A stretch of DNA of 64,000 bases from Ilyomonas sp963847085 (GTDB lineage Bacteria > Bacteroidota > Bacteroidia > Chitinophagales > Chitinophagaceae): the NCBI GenBank assembly GCA_963847085.1, contig CAWJYO010000012.1:46337-110336 (forward strand), in the 5' to 3' direction. The notes beneath the pieces are model-generated. The model was not told the DNA's origin and ran no database searches. It saw only the letters and a list, made by a program, of their open reading frames with translations. A program made the translations under genes and the position numbers. How positions within the stretch are numbered: the first letter of the stretch is position 1; every line of letters starts with the position of its first letter. Shown in pieces: positions 1 to 8,293 of the stretch.

Positions 1-161
1 GAATGGCATTTCGATATTTTTAGTTGCTTCTCCAATCACTTCAAGACTTCTACATAAGGCCCTTTGCAAAACAATGTCTTCATCCAGTTTTTCAAATGTC
101 AATCATATGTATGCTGCAATAATAAATTCAGCTTCATCTAAGAATATGTCAAGTAATGCAT
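1..161 (-). pseudogene. HepT-like HEPN (DUF86) toxin, decayed and cut by window edge
   Basis: Minus-strand translation gives LDEAEFIIAAYI, an in-frame TGA, then LQRALCRSLEVIGEATKNI. The second piece is the conserved DUF86/HepT helix (RSLEIIGEA type). HepT proteins are HEPN ribonucleases partnered by MntA nucleotidyltransferases. The first codons (MHYL) are in a different frame from LDEAEF, so at least one frameshift and one stop break the gene. The catalytic RX4HXY region would lie to the left of the window. It starts just after the stop of the nucleotidyltransferase remnant, as in real mntA-hepT operons. Decay could be real or partly sequencing error; two separate lesions in 160 bases favour a pseudogene. 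Confidence 0.6.
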
Positions 162-162
162 A

Positions 163-488
163 TTAGTGAATAAGATATTCAACAGTAGCTAAAATGTAAG
201 GTCCAATATATTTACTTAATCCTGCAACAGTAACCAATTCTGATCTTTCTGCCACACAAGTCTTCCAAAAACATAAGCACAGGCCTATAAAGTTTTTAAA
301 TGTTTTTTTACCTGGAAAGAAATTCAACCAGAGAAATCAACATCGCTGTCTTCATTCATCTCATTTCTAACAAACGAACCAAACACACCAAACTGCGATA
401 CACCATAGCTTTTAATGGTATCGAGTTTGGCATATAGCAATTCAAAAAGCTGTTGCTTGTTCTCTACTCTTGTGTTTAGTTTCGATCA
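163..488 (-). pseudogene. MntA-like nucleotidyltransferase antitoxin, frameshifted
   Basis: Piecing two frames together gives a small MNT-type nucleotidyltransferase. YGVSQFGVFGS is followed by the GSX10DXD metal-binding motif, complete at about 336-380 (GS, ten residues, then DVD). A second frame then continues with an EFLPGK-like stretch, a degenerate helix and IELVT/YIGPYILATVEYL, the usual C-terminal end of these roughly 100-residue proteins. Reading stops at a TGA right after DVDFSG unless a base is removed. No good ATG exists in the motif frame. MntA antitoxins AMPylate HepT toxins; the partner remnant follows directly downstream on the same strand. Confidence 0.6.
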
Positions 489-495
489 TGTCTCA

Positions 496-1077
496 TCATT
501 TATTTACATGCTCTGCACTCGCTTCCAATGCTTCATAAAAGGCTTCGCCCCATTTGCGAATGATAGCTTCTTTTAAGAAAATAAACACGGGCACTTTTAA
601 CTGTTTGCCCAGCTTGCAGGCGGCTTTGCACAATGAGGGTCGTGGTTCATAATTCAGGTATTCCACATCTTCATCACGGCTGCTTTTGCGTGTGCGGATG
701 GGAAACAAATGGCAGCTGATTGGCTTTTTCCATTTCAGTTTACCATCATAAAAAGCCGCTTCAATACCACATTTGATAATGCCGTTTTCATCGCGGGTTC
801 CATACGCACAAATGCCGCTTTTAATAGTTGGTGTTACCCAGCCAAAATCTTTATCGTATAGATATTTACCCCCCTTTTCAATCTCAGCTATTCCTTCTTT
901 TGAAAGATATGGTTTTACCACTTCATAATTATCAATCAGCTCTTTCAATTCTTCAATTTCAAGCGGTGCACCGGCATCGCCATCTTCACAACAGCCGCCT
1001 TTGCATTTGGTAAGGTCGCATACAAACTGCGCCTGCAGCACTTCATCACTTACCAGTTTATTATCTATTGCTATCAA
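496..1077 (-). CDS. DUF3109 family cysteine-rich protein
   Basis: The 193-residue product matches the Bacteroidota DUF3109 family, related to YkgJ-type cysteine-cluster proteins that may bind a metal or Fe-S centre. Cysteines are concentrated in the N-terminal CDLTKCKGGCCEDGDAG segment (residues about 20-35), then GICAYG, IIKCGI, ISCHLFPIR and LCKAACKLG, which is the family pattern. No signal peptide is seen, so it is probably cytoplasmic. The chosen start is a TTG; there is no ATG before the first conserved residues. It lies downstream of the efflux genes on the same strand with a gap of 116 bases, so co-transcription is possible but unproven. Biochemical role unknown. Confidence 0.85.
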   Translation of the reverse strand: MIAIDNKLVSDEVLQAQFVCDLTKCKGGCCEDGDAGAPLEIEELKELIDNYEVVKPYLSKEGIAEIEKGGKYLYDKDFGWVTPTIKSGICAYGTRDENGIIKCGIEAAFYDGKLKWKKPISCHLFPIRTRKSSRDEDVEYLNYEPRPSLCKAACKLGKQLKVPVFIFLKEAIIRKWGEAFYEALEASAEHVNK

Positions 1078-1193
1078 AGTTTTCTTTTGCTACAAAAGTA
1101 AGTTTTATCAATACTTCAGTTTCTTTCTTACAATCAGTTTCACTTTTATTTTCATAGGACATTTTTTAAAAATATTCCGCAGAAAGCACTGAT

Positions 1194-2129
1194 TTACTTT
1201 TCTTCAATCTTAATTTTCGCTGTATCTCCCAAACCATAATTTCCGGTCAAAACAAGCCTGTCCGAATCATTTAGAGAAGGCTGAAGAATCTGCACCTCGC
1301 TGTTCGATTCAAGTCCTTTCTGAATGTTTGTTTTTACGGCAATACTATCGTTCAAAACTTGCATAATCCAAAACTCCGTTTGTTCTTCATTACTTAATAC
1401 CGCCGCCTTCGGAACTACCACTGCATTGCCGGTTTGGTGCTTTACAATCTGCACTTTGGCAATTAGGTTTTCAGGTATCAGTTTATCGGTATTTACTTTG
1501 ATGATATAACGTTGCGTTTGCGCTGCAGAATCAATGGTTGGCAAAGCCGACTGCACATAGCCATTTAGAACGGTGCTATCGGGCAAACGCAGTGTGATGG
1601 CCTGTTTTAGCGATAGATAAGGTTTCAATTCGTAGGGCAAATCCAACAAAAAAACAAAGCTGCTTTTGTCAGTTATTTCGGCTAACTGCTCGCCGTCCTG
1701 CACATAATTTCCGGCAGTATAAGTCAATTGTGTGATGTAGCCATTGCCGGTTGATTTTACTTTTATCACACCTTCAAAATGCAGCGATGTATCGAGGCCG
1801 TTAATGGTATTTCCCAATGCCTGCGCTTCTTTGGTTTTGATGGTAAATAAAGTTTGTCCTTTGCTTACATATTCGCCCAAATGAATGTTTGCCGTTTCTA
1901 AATAACCTACTGCGCTCGCCTTCACATACGTTTTTAATAAGAAAGAAGAAATGGCATTCACTTCAACCGTTTCGCTCATATTCTGATGCGTTGGTTGCGT
2001 GATGGTAACCGGTGTTACGGCATCATCCGGCGATACATCTTCATCTGCATTAGCCGCTTTGTTTTTGCATGAAAATATCATCAAACAAAAAAATAAAACA
2101 GAGCCAAATAAAACGTTGTATTTCTTCAT
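1194..2129 (-). CDS. efflux RND/HlyD-type periplasmic adaptor lipoprotein
   Basis: A 311-residue membrane-fusion protein. The N terminus is a lipoprotein signal ending at MIFSC (Cys21), so it should be anchored to a membrane in the periplasm. Residues about 75-105 and 125-150 form the two halves of a barrel-sandwich (lipoyl-like) domain (GEYVSKGQTLFTI and GYITQLTYTAGNYVQDGEQL), followed by a beta-barrel domain and a membrane-proximal domain. It is shorter than the usual 350-400 residues because the alpha-hairpin is short. It overlaps the outer-membrane channel gene upstream by 4 bases (ATGA type), so the two are translationally coupled. No inner-membrane pump gene follows. Confidence 0.85.
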   Translation of the reverse strand: MKKYNVLFGSVLFFCLMIFSCKNKAANADEDVSPDDAVTPVTITQPTHQNMSETVEVNAISSFLLKTYVKASAVGYLETANIHLGEYVSKGQTLFTIKTKEAQALGNTINGLDTSLHFEGVIKVKSTGNGYITQLTYTAGNYVQDGEQLAEITDKSSFVFLLDLPYELKPYLSLKQAITLRLPDSTVLNGYVQSALPTIDSAAQTQRYIIKVNTDKLIPENLIAKVQIVKHQTGNAVVVPKAAVLSNEEQTEFWIMQVLNDSIAVKTNIQKGLESNSEVQILQPSLNDSDRLVLTGNYGLGDTAKIKIEEK

Positions 2130-3403
2130 CGTCTGTTCCAGTAATTGATTTGGGTAATGATTTGAAATTGTGCCACCGTGTTTTGAATCACCACATTTTG
2201 CGCATTCAAAAAGTTGTTGATAGCAATTACATAATCGGCAATGCGCACATCGCCTGTAGCCAGCAATTTGCTGTTGGCAACAATTAATGCGCGCACATAT
2301 TTTAGCTGGTTGGCTGTTTCGGCAATTAATGTTTTTGTGTTGTTCAGTTGTTGGGTAAGCTGTGCAATTTGCTGGTTGTATTGCGTAGCAAAAAAGTCGC
2401 GGTAATTCTCTCTTGTGTTCTCTAAAATGTCTAATCTTTTGTGCGATAATCTTCGCTGCTTGCCATCATATATCGGCACAATCATATTCACACTTGCACT
2501 CGCGCCCCAATTTTTAAAAGGCGTATAAACAAACGACGACACATAACCTGCATCTGCGCCCAATGTTACTTTCGGGCGATAAGCCAAATCAATTTGCCTT
2601 CCGGTATTTTCTAACAACAAACTATCAACCGTAAATTTTTGATAGAAAATAGAAGCGTTCATTTCAGGCAGTTGCGCAATTTCAATTTGTGGCGAGTCAA
2701 GTGGTTGAAGAGTTGTATCAAACATTCCGCTTACATAATTCAACGTTGCAAAGTCGCTCTGGTATTGACTTTTAGCTTGTGTAATCAAAAGATGTTGCTG
2801 TTGCAGCGTTACCAAAAAAGTAAGATAATCGGTTTGCCGGTACACGCTTGCCTGTGTAAGCCTTTTTAAAACGGTATCTTCTCGCGAAAGCAAATCATAC
2901 ACTTCTTTGTTAAACGAATACTGCCGCCAGCTTCCATACGCAGCAATGTATGCTGCCGTTATGGTGCGTTTCAAATCCTGCTCTGTTATTTTTCCTGCAA
3001 TGGCTAACGAATCATTGAGCAACTGAATACCATTAAACTGAATGCGCAAATTGCGTTTGCTTACCAGTAATTGCGTTGCAGCTACCTGCTCGCTTACATT
3101 GTACACATTGCTGATGGCGCCATCGTAGCCAAAACCATGTACAACAGGAGCTGCATAGTTATAACTTACACCATTTACCTGTGGTTTATAAATGGCCAAA
3201 ATGCGTAAACTGTCAATGTGATTGAGAAGAATGTTATTGTTAATTTCTTTTAATAACGGACTGCTTTGCAGCGCAGCATTAATGTAATTGTCAAGCGATT
3301 TAGATTGCGCGCAAACTTGCACAGGCACTACGTTTGAAAGAATGCAAGTAAAAAGAAAGCAAAACAAAAAACGATTGTAGCTCATCGGAATGTTTGGCAA
3401 CAT
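2126..3403 (-). CDS. TolC/OEP-family outer-membrane efflux protein
   Basis: A 425-residue outer-membrane channel component of a tripartite efflux or type I export system. A signal peptide is present in the first about 33 residues, ending near VCAQ. The mature part is long helical hairpins rich in Gln and Asn with two repeats, as in TolC. An alternative start at the second Met (MSYNRF, 3385) gives a more compact signal peptide and is equally likely. The gene is first in an operon with the adaptor. It is divergent from the TIR gene, and the 240-base spacer probably holds both promoters. Substrate unknown. Confidence 0.85.
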   Translation of the reverse strand: MLPNIPMSYNRFLFCFLFTCILSNVVPVQVCAQSKSLDNYINAALQSSPLLKEINNNILLNHIDSLRILAIYKPQVNGVSYNYAAPVVHGFGYDGAISNVYNVSEQVAATQLLVSKRNLRIQFNGIQLLNDSLAIAGKITEQDLKRTITAAYIAAYGSWRQYSFNKEVYDLLSREDTVLKRLTQASVYRQTDYLTFLVTLQQQHLLITQAKSQYQSDFATLNYVSGMFDTTLQPLDSPQIEIAQLPEMNASIFYQKFTVDSLLLENTGRQIDLAYRPKVTLGADAGYVSSFVYTPFKNWGASASVNMIVPIYDGKQRRLSHKRLDILENTRENYRDFFATQYNQQIAQLTQQLNNTKTLIAETANQLKYVRALIVANSKLLATGDVRIADYVIAINNFLNAQNVVIQNTVAQFQIITQINYWNRR

Positions 3404-3644
3404 AGCATTCTTTTTTTATGAAAGAAAGCTATGTTGCAATGGTTTGTTTTTGTTGCAAAAAAAGAAGCTGATTCTGAAGAAAATCTGATGGCTGTCAATT
3501 ACAGATGAACACTATTCATAAGTTTGCTTTTTCACCATTTTATAAAAGACATACATTTGATAGAGTTCTATTAAAAGAAACGGCTCAACTCTCTTTTTGT
3601 TTTTGTAACAAATTTCGTTCATTCATACAATTCAATTCTCTGTT

Positions 3645-4184
3645 ATGAAAAAAGGCGTTTTTATTTCATACAGTCATGCCGATAAAGATTTTATTGCGCC
3701 GGTTGTAAAGCTCATTCGCGGACTGCGGCAAGACCTTGTGTTTCAGGATTACGATAACCTCGAACTCGGCAAACCCTGGGAGCCGCAATTGCTGGAAGCA
3801 CTTGCCGGTGCTGGCATGGTGGTGGTGTTTTGGTGCAGCCATTCGGCACAATCAGATTGGGTGAAAAAAGAATACCGGCTTGCCATTCAAAAAGCGAAAG
3901 ACATTATGCCTATTATGCTTGACGATACCCAAATGCCGCACGATTTATCGGTATACCAGGGCATTAACATGAGCAGTTTTGTTTCGCATGGCGTTAAAAA
4001 GGTAAAGCCTAAAGAGAAAGGTACTTACAGAGGTGGACATGCTGAAACAGACGGAGACGCAGATGGTGCTGCTGCAGAAACAAACGAAGATGAAGAAGAG
4101 GTTGATTATGGTGCAAAAACAAACGAAGCCGATCAACAAAGAATTGCAATCAAACTGTTTGATGAACTGACAAAGCGGTTATAG
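3645..4184 (+). CDS. solo TIR-domain protein with acidic tail
   Basis: A 179-residue protein. Residues 1-115 form a TIR domain: GVFISYSHADKDF (beta-A and following helix), FQDYDNLELGKPW (BB loop), VVVFWCSHSAQSDWVKKEY, and IMPIMLDD. The glutamate in the WVKKE motif (E76) corresponds to the catalytic Glu of NAD-cleaving TIR domains, so NADase activity is possible. Residues about 119-160 are a low-complexity, Asp/Glu-rich linker, followed by a short helix. No partner domain or sensor is fused. Bacterial TIR proteins act in anti-phage signalling (for example Thoeris or CBASS effectors), but no sensor gene is adjacent, so a defence role is inference only. Confidence 0.85.
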   Translation: MKKGVFISYSHADKDFIAPVVKLIRGLRQDLVFQDYDNLELGKPWEPQLLEALAGAGMVVVFWCSHSAQSDWVKKEYRLAIQKAKDIMPIMLDDTQMPHDLSVYQGINMSSFVSHGVKKVKPKEKGTYRGGHAETDGDADGAAAETNEDEEEVDYGAKTNEADQQRIAIKLFDELTKRL

Positions 4185-4289
4185 CAATCGCTTATAAAAT
4201 AGGGGTAAAAACAAACGTAACTCGTTGTTTTGCTTTTACCTCATAATCTAAAAATCCGTGCACGCAGTCCGTGTTACCATTCTACAAAT

Positions 4290-4796
4290 CTATCTTTTTT
4301 TATAAATCGGAACAGTGCTGCAAGGCTCGCCGTACATAATGGTTTTGGCAACGGGACGCAGCAGATTGGTGATTTCGGTATAAGCTGTTTCCGGAATTTT
4401 TACATCGCCACAACCCTTTACCACCACACGCTTATCAGCATATTCTTCAACATTTAGTTTTGATAGATTTTTGATGAACACCGTATTCAGTACCGTTTGT
4501 TCGTTTCCAAACACAACATCTTTTGCGATGCCGCTTAATGTGCTTGCAATGAGCATGTTAGCCCACATCGGGATGATGGCATCTGCTGTACAAACTACTG
4601 CCACATATTTATCGCGATACAATTCAACTTCCAGATTTTGTAGAGCAAGACGAAAATCTTTTTCTTTCAAAATCAAACCCATAAACAAATAATCCTTTAT
4701 ATCAAACACAACAATATCTCCTTTCGGATAAAACGCTTCCAAATCAAGGCTAACAATTCCGCTTTCTGCCACTTTGTTTTTAATCATCGCTTCCAT
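4290..4796 (-). CDS. DUF2480 family protein
   Basis: A 168-residue cytosolic protein of the Bacteroidota-restricted DUF2480 family. Conserved blocks include FDIKDYLFMGLILKEKDFR (about residues 30-48), ADAIIPMWANML, VVVKGCGDVKIPETAY and, at the C terminus, IMYGEPCSTVPIYKK. The GEPCSTVPI block is the family hallmark and may be an active or binding site. Function unknown. It is convergent with the TIR gene and divergent from the arginase-like gene, so it is probably monocistronic. Confidence 0.85.
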   Translation of the reverse strand: MEAMIKNKVAESGIVSLDLEAFYPKGDIVVFDIKDYLFMGLILKEKDFRLALQNLEVELYRDKYVAVVCTADAIIPMWANMLIASTLSGIAKDVVFGNEQTVLNTVFIKNLSKLNVEEYADKRVVVKGCGDVKIPETAYTEITNLLRPVAKTIMYGEPCSTVPIYKKR

Positions 4797-4889
4797 TGAT
4801 AGAATAATTATTTTGTATTACAAAGCTAATCCACATTTTGCTGAAATGAGGTCATGGAAGTGTATGTTTGTCGTTAATAAAAATGGTCC

Positions 4890-6032
4890 ATGTCGCAATC
4901 TCTGTTGTATAACATAGCGGATTTTTTAGAGCCGGTAAACAAGTATGAAATTTCGGAAGATGAATCGTATCACCAAACCCAACTGGGCGAGCATATTGAT
5001 TTGTTTGACGAACATTTCCCCGATATTGACAACGCTGATGTAGTGTTGGTAGGTTGCGGCGAAATGCGCGGCGCGGCAGGCAGTGCTAACAATTTGAAGG
5101 CACCCAACGATGTGCGCAAAGCGTTTTATGCTTTGTATCACTGGCACAAAGAAGTGCAATTGGCAGACGTGGGAAATATAAAGCCCGGCGCAAGTTTGCA
5201 CGACACGTATGCAGCCATTCAGGCAGTAACAAGCGAGTTGATACAACAAGGCAAACGTGTGGTGATTATTGGCGGTTCGCACGATGTAACGCTGGCGCAA
5301 TATGCAGCGTTTGCCAGTATGGAAACGGTGATTGAAGCCACTTGCGTGGATGCGCGTATTGATTTAAATATGGATAGCGTGCTGGCGACTGATAACTTTT
5401 TAATGAAGTTGTTGACTTCATCGCCCAACTTTATTAAACACTATAACCACATTGGCTTTCAGAGTTATTTGGTTCATCCTACCATGCTGGAAACCATTGA
5501 TAAATTAAGGTTTGATTGCTATCGGGTAGGAAGGGTAAAAGAAAACATGGATGAAATGGAACCTGCCATTCGCAACAGCCATTTGTTTTCGTTTGATATG
5601 GCTGCCCTGCAACATGCCGCAGCACCTGCCAATACCATTTCGCCCAATGGTTTTAATGGTGAAGAAGCCTGCACTTTGATGCAATATGCAGGATTGAGCA
5701 ACAATGTAAAATCGGTTGGGTTGTATGGCTATCAGCCATCGCTTGATGTGCATAGCTTAACTGCAAAGCAATTGAGCCACATGCTTTGGTATTATATGGA
5801 TGGTGTTTACAAAAGCAAGAACGAAGCGCACTTTAGTGAAACGCACAATTTTAATGAATATCACATGGCATTTGCTGAAGCCGATACTGTGTTTTTGCAA
5901 AGCAAAAAAACACACCGCTGGTGGATGAAAATGCCGGAAGGAAATTATGTTGCCTGCACGCACAACGATTATGTATCGGCACGCAACAACGAGCTTCCCG
6001 AGCGCTGGCTGCGGATTATGGAAAGAGTGTAG
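4890..6032 (+). CDS. arginase/formiminoglutamase-fold protein with altered metal ligands
   Basis: A 380-residue member of the ureohydrolase family in its Bacteroidota form, usually labelled formimidoylglutamase. The fold is recognisable from VVLVGCGEMRGA (50-62), VVIIGGSHDVTLAQYAA (124-140), TCVDARIDL (151-159) and HLFSFDMAAL (231-240). In active enzymes these last three sites read GGDHS, DAHxD and SxDxD and bind two Mn ions. Here the central His is Arg (DARID) and the second Asp of the last motif is Ala (FDMAA). His131 is kept. Loss of several ligands argues for a non-catalytic or differently catalytic protein. The gene is monocistronic. Confidence 0.75.
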   Translation: MSQSLLYNIADFLEPVNKYEISEDESYHQTQLGEHIDLFDEHFPDIDNADVVLVGCGEMRGAAGSANNLKAPNDVRKAFYALYHWHKEVQLADVGNIKPGASLHDTYAAIQAVTSELIQQGKRVVIIGGSHDVTLAQYAAFASMETVIEATCVDARIDLNMDSVLATDNFLMKLLTSSPNFIKHYNHIGFQSYLVHPTMLETIDKLRFDCYRVGRVKENMDEMEPAIRNSHLFSFDMAALQHAAAPANTISPNGFNGEEACTLMQYAGLSNNVKSVGLYGYQPSLDVHSLTAKQLSHMLWYYMDGVYKSKNEAHFSETHNFNEYHMAFAEADTVFLQSKKTHRWWMKMPEGNYVACTHNDYVSARNNELPERWLRIMERV

Positions 6033-6106
6033 GGATTGTTAATTGCTGATGGTTAATGTTTAATTGCGGATATAGAGAGTGAACTTGTAACTTGATTCTT
6101 ATCTTT

Positions 6107-6871
6107 TCATTTCATCATTCTTGCTGCTACCATGGCTGCCCACTTTCGGGGAACCAGGCGAACGGAAGAAGCCATCAGTGCATTCATCCATCCGGTGATG
6201 ATAGTCATTTTGTTGTTCATCAATCCTTTGTAAGCCTTTGTGGCTACAGCTTTGCTGCTCATGGCAAGGCTGAATAACTTAGAAGATTCTACGCCAGCCG
6301 TTTTACCAAAATTGGTTATCGTTGCGCCGGGACATAATGCACTTACGCTCACGCCATACGGTTTCATTTCTACATGCAATGCTTCACTGAATGAAAGCAC
6401 ATAAGCTTTGCTGGCCGAATAAGCTGCCATGTAAGGAACAGGCTGAAAACCCGCTGTAGATGCTACATTCAGAATTTTGCCCCTGCGGTTTCCTTTCATA
6501 TCATGTGCAAACAGTACTGCAAGCTCGGTAAGCGTGTTGATGTTTAATGAAAGCATATTGCTTACTTTTTCCGCTTCCATCTCCGCACTTTCGCCCGACA
6601 TACCATAGCCTGCATTGTTGATAAGAATGCTTATGGTTTTACCCAGTTCTTTTACAGAACGATACAATTGAATACCACTGTTCGGTGCAGATAAATCCAT
6701 AGCAATGACTTCAACCTGTATGGCAAATCGTTGCTCAAAATCATCCTTCATTTCATCAAGAACTTCTTTGCTTCTTGCTGACAAAATGAGGTTGTATTTT
6801 TGGGAAGCAAACAACTCTGCTAAGTCTTTGCCAATACCACTGCTTGCGCCAGTGATCAAAACGGTTTCCAT
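6107..6871 (-). CDS. short-chain dehydrogenase/reductase (SDR)
   Basis: A 254-residue classical SDR oxidoreductase. It has the NAD(P)-binding glycine motif GASSGIG (8-14), the NNAG motif (85-88), catalytic Ser138, and the YSASK active site (Tyr151, Lys155). It resembles the DltE/YqjQ group that acts on small carbonyl substrates. The actual substrate cannot be read from the sequence. The C terminus ends in a hydrophobic, basic segment (VRLVPRKWAAMVAARMMK), sometimes membrane-associated in this group. It lies 16 bases downstream of the GH27 gene on the same strand, so the two are probably co-transcribed although functionally unrelated. Confidence 0.85.
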   Translation of the reverse strand: METVLITGASSGIGKDLAELFASQKYNLILSARSKEVLDEMKDDFEQRFAIQVEVIAMDLSAPNSGIQLYRSVKELGKTISILINNAGYGMSGESAEMEAEKVSNMLSLNINTLTELAVLFAHDMKGNRRGKILNVASTAGFQPVPYMAAYSASKAYVLSFSEALHVEMKPYGVSVSALCPGATITNFGKTAGVESSKLFSLAMSSKAVATKAYKGLMNNKMTIITGWMNALMASSVRLVPRKWAAMVAARMMK

Positions 6872-6887
6872 TTGGTTTTGTCCATTT

Positions 6888-8087
6888 TTATTTACTCAAT
6901 CTTATCAGCAATACATCGTGCGGCGGCACAGTGGCAGTAAGGGCTTTAGCCGTTGTGCCCATCCCTTTTTTCGTCCACAGGTCTTTTATTTTATACACTG
7001 CATTGCTCATTTTATTGTTCGATACAGTGTCTTCTATCGTTTCTTTTTTCCAGTCAAAATTCACTGGCTGCGGTGTTCTGCCTCTATTCAAAAAACAAAT
7101 GGCCCAGTCGCCGCTGCCCAATGGTTTTGCCCAGGTTTCTAAATCGCCATTTTTTGCATAGCGAAAGCCCTGGATGCCCATTGTATCCTGGTCAATGGCA
7201 ATCGCATCTTTATTGGTTAAGATGGATTTTGTTTGTGCTGTCATTTTGGTAATGTCGTTGCCAGCCATCAGCGGCGCTGCCAACATACACCACATGCTGA
7301 AATGTGTGCGGTCTTCACTTTCTGTCATTCCATTTCCTACTTCCAGCATGTCGGGATCGTTCCAATGATTTTTGCCCGCATATTTATTTAAAGGAGCTTC
7401 CAGATCAACTATGTGCATCACGCTGTTGGGTGTCCATCCATTCTTTTCTTTTGCCGAATCAAACACAGGTCCTATATCGCCGGTGGCGCGCCACAATTGG
7501 CCAACCGGCGCAGCCCATTCCCAAGGCTTGTTGCTGCCCCATTCGCACAAGCTAAACACAATGGGACGACCCGATTTTTTCAATGCCTTACTCATGGTGG
7601 TGTAAGCTTCTTTTGCGTTCTCTCCTTCTGCATAACACCAATCGAATTTTAAGTAGTCAATGTCCAGCGAAGCATAAAAACGTGCGTCTTGGTATTCGTA
7701 TCCACGTGTGCCCGGATAGCCAGCACAGGTTTTGGTTCCGGCACAGTTGTACAAGCCAAATTTCAATCCTTTGGAATGCACATAATCTGCTACGGCTTTC
7801 ATGCCATGCGGAAACTTTTTTGGGTCAGGAATCAGGTTGCCTGTTACGCTATCGCGTTCCATAGCCATCCAGCCATCATCCAGCACTAAGTAAGTGTAAC
7901 CGGCGTCTTTCATACCGCTTTCTACCATTACATCGGCGGTATGTTTTATCAAATCTTCTGTAATGTGGGTTTGAAAAGTATTCCAGCTATTCCATCCCAT
8001 GGGTGGCGTTGGAGCCAGATTCTCCCATTTTTGAGCAAACGTATTGGCAACAAAAAAAAGGGCAAAAACAAACGTCCATGTTTTCAT
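6888..8087 (-). CDS. secreted alpha-galactosidase, glycoside hydrolase family 27
   Basis: A 399-residue enzyme that hydrolyses terminal alpha-galactosides from oligosaccharides or galactomannan. A signal peptide (residues 1-19, ending NTFAQ) sends it to the periplasm or outside. The GH27 signature TPPMGWNSWNTF (27-38) is followed by LVLDDGW (67-73), the nucleophile Asp149 in YLKFDWCY, and the acid/base Asp204 in WRATGDI. The C-terminal part is the all-beta domain of the family. No susCD pair or other polysaccharide-utilisation genes are adjacent. Confidence 0.92.
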   Translation of the reverse strand: MKTWTFVFALFFVANTFAQKWENLAPTPPMGWNSWNTFQTHITEDLIKHTADVMVESGMKDAGYTYLVLDDGWMAMERDSVTGNLIPDPKKFPHGMKAVADYVHSKGLKFGLYNCAGTKTCAGYPGTRGYEYQDARFYASLDIDYLKFDWCYAEGENAKEAYTTMSKALKKSGRPIVFSLCEWGSNKPWEWAAPVGQLWRATGDIGPVFDSAKEKNGWTPNSVMHIVDLEAPLNKYAGKNHWNDPDMLEVGNGMTESEDRTHFSMWCMLAAPLMAGNDITKMTAQTKSILTNKDAIAIDQDTMGIQGFRYAKNGDLETWAKPLGSGDWAICFLNRGRTPQPVNFDWKKETIEDTVSNNKMSNAVYKIKDLWTKKGMGTTAKALTATVPPHDVLLIRLSK

Positions 8088-8240
8088 AAGTTAGGCAATT
8101 GTGGTTAGTAGTTAAAGATGATTGTGTAAAGAAACAAATTGATTTGAAGTTTATCAAACAAAACCTTTGAATGAATCAAATATCATCACCAGAGATTTAA
8201 TAAACGCGCTGCGATTCTAAAAAAATATCGGCAAAAACAA

Positions 8241-8272
8241 AAGAGCCGGATAGTAAAACATCCGGCTCTTTT
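8241..8272 (-). terminator. bidirectional-looking intrinsic terminator after katG
   Basis: An inverted repeat with arms AAGAGCCGGAT (8241-8251) and ATCCGGCTCTT (8260-8270) and an 8-base loop. T-rich tracts follow on both strands. It sits 23 bases beyond the katG stop and ahead of the GH27 gene, so it should end katG transcripts. Confidence 0.75.
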
Positions 8273-8293
8273 GTTTCAGTAAACATAATTCTG

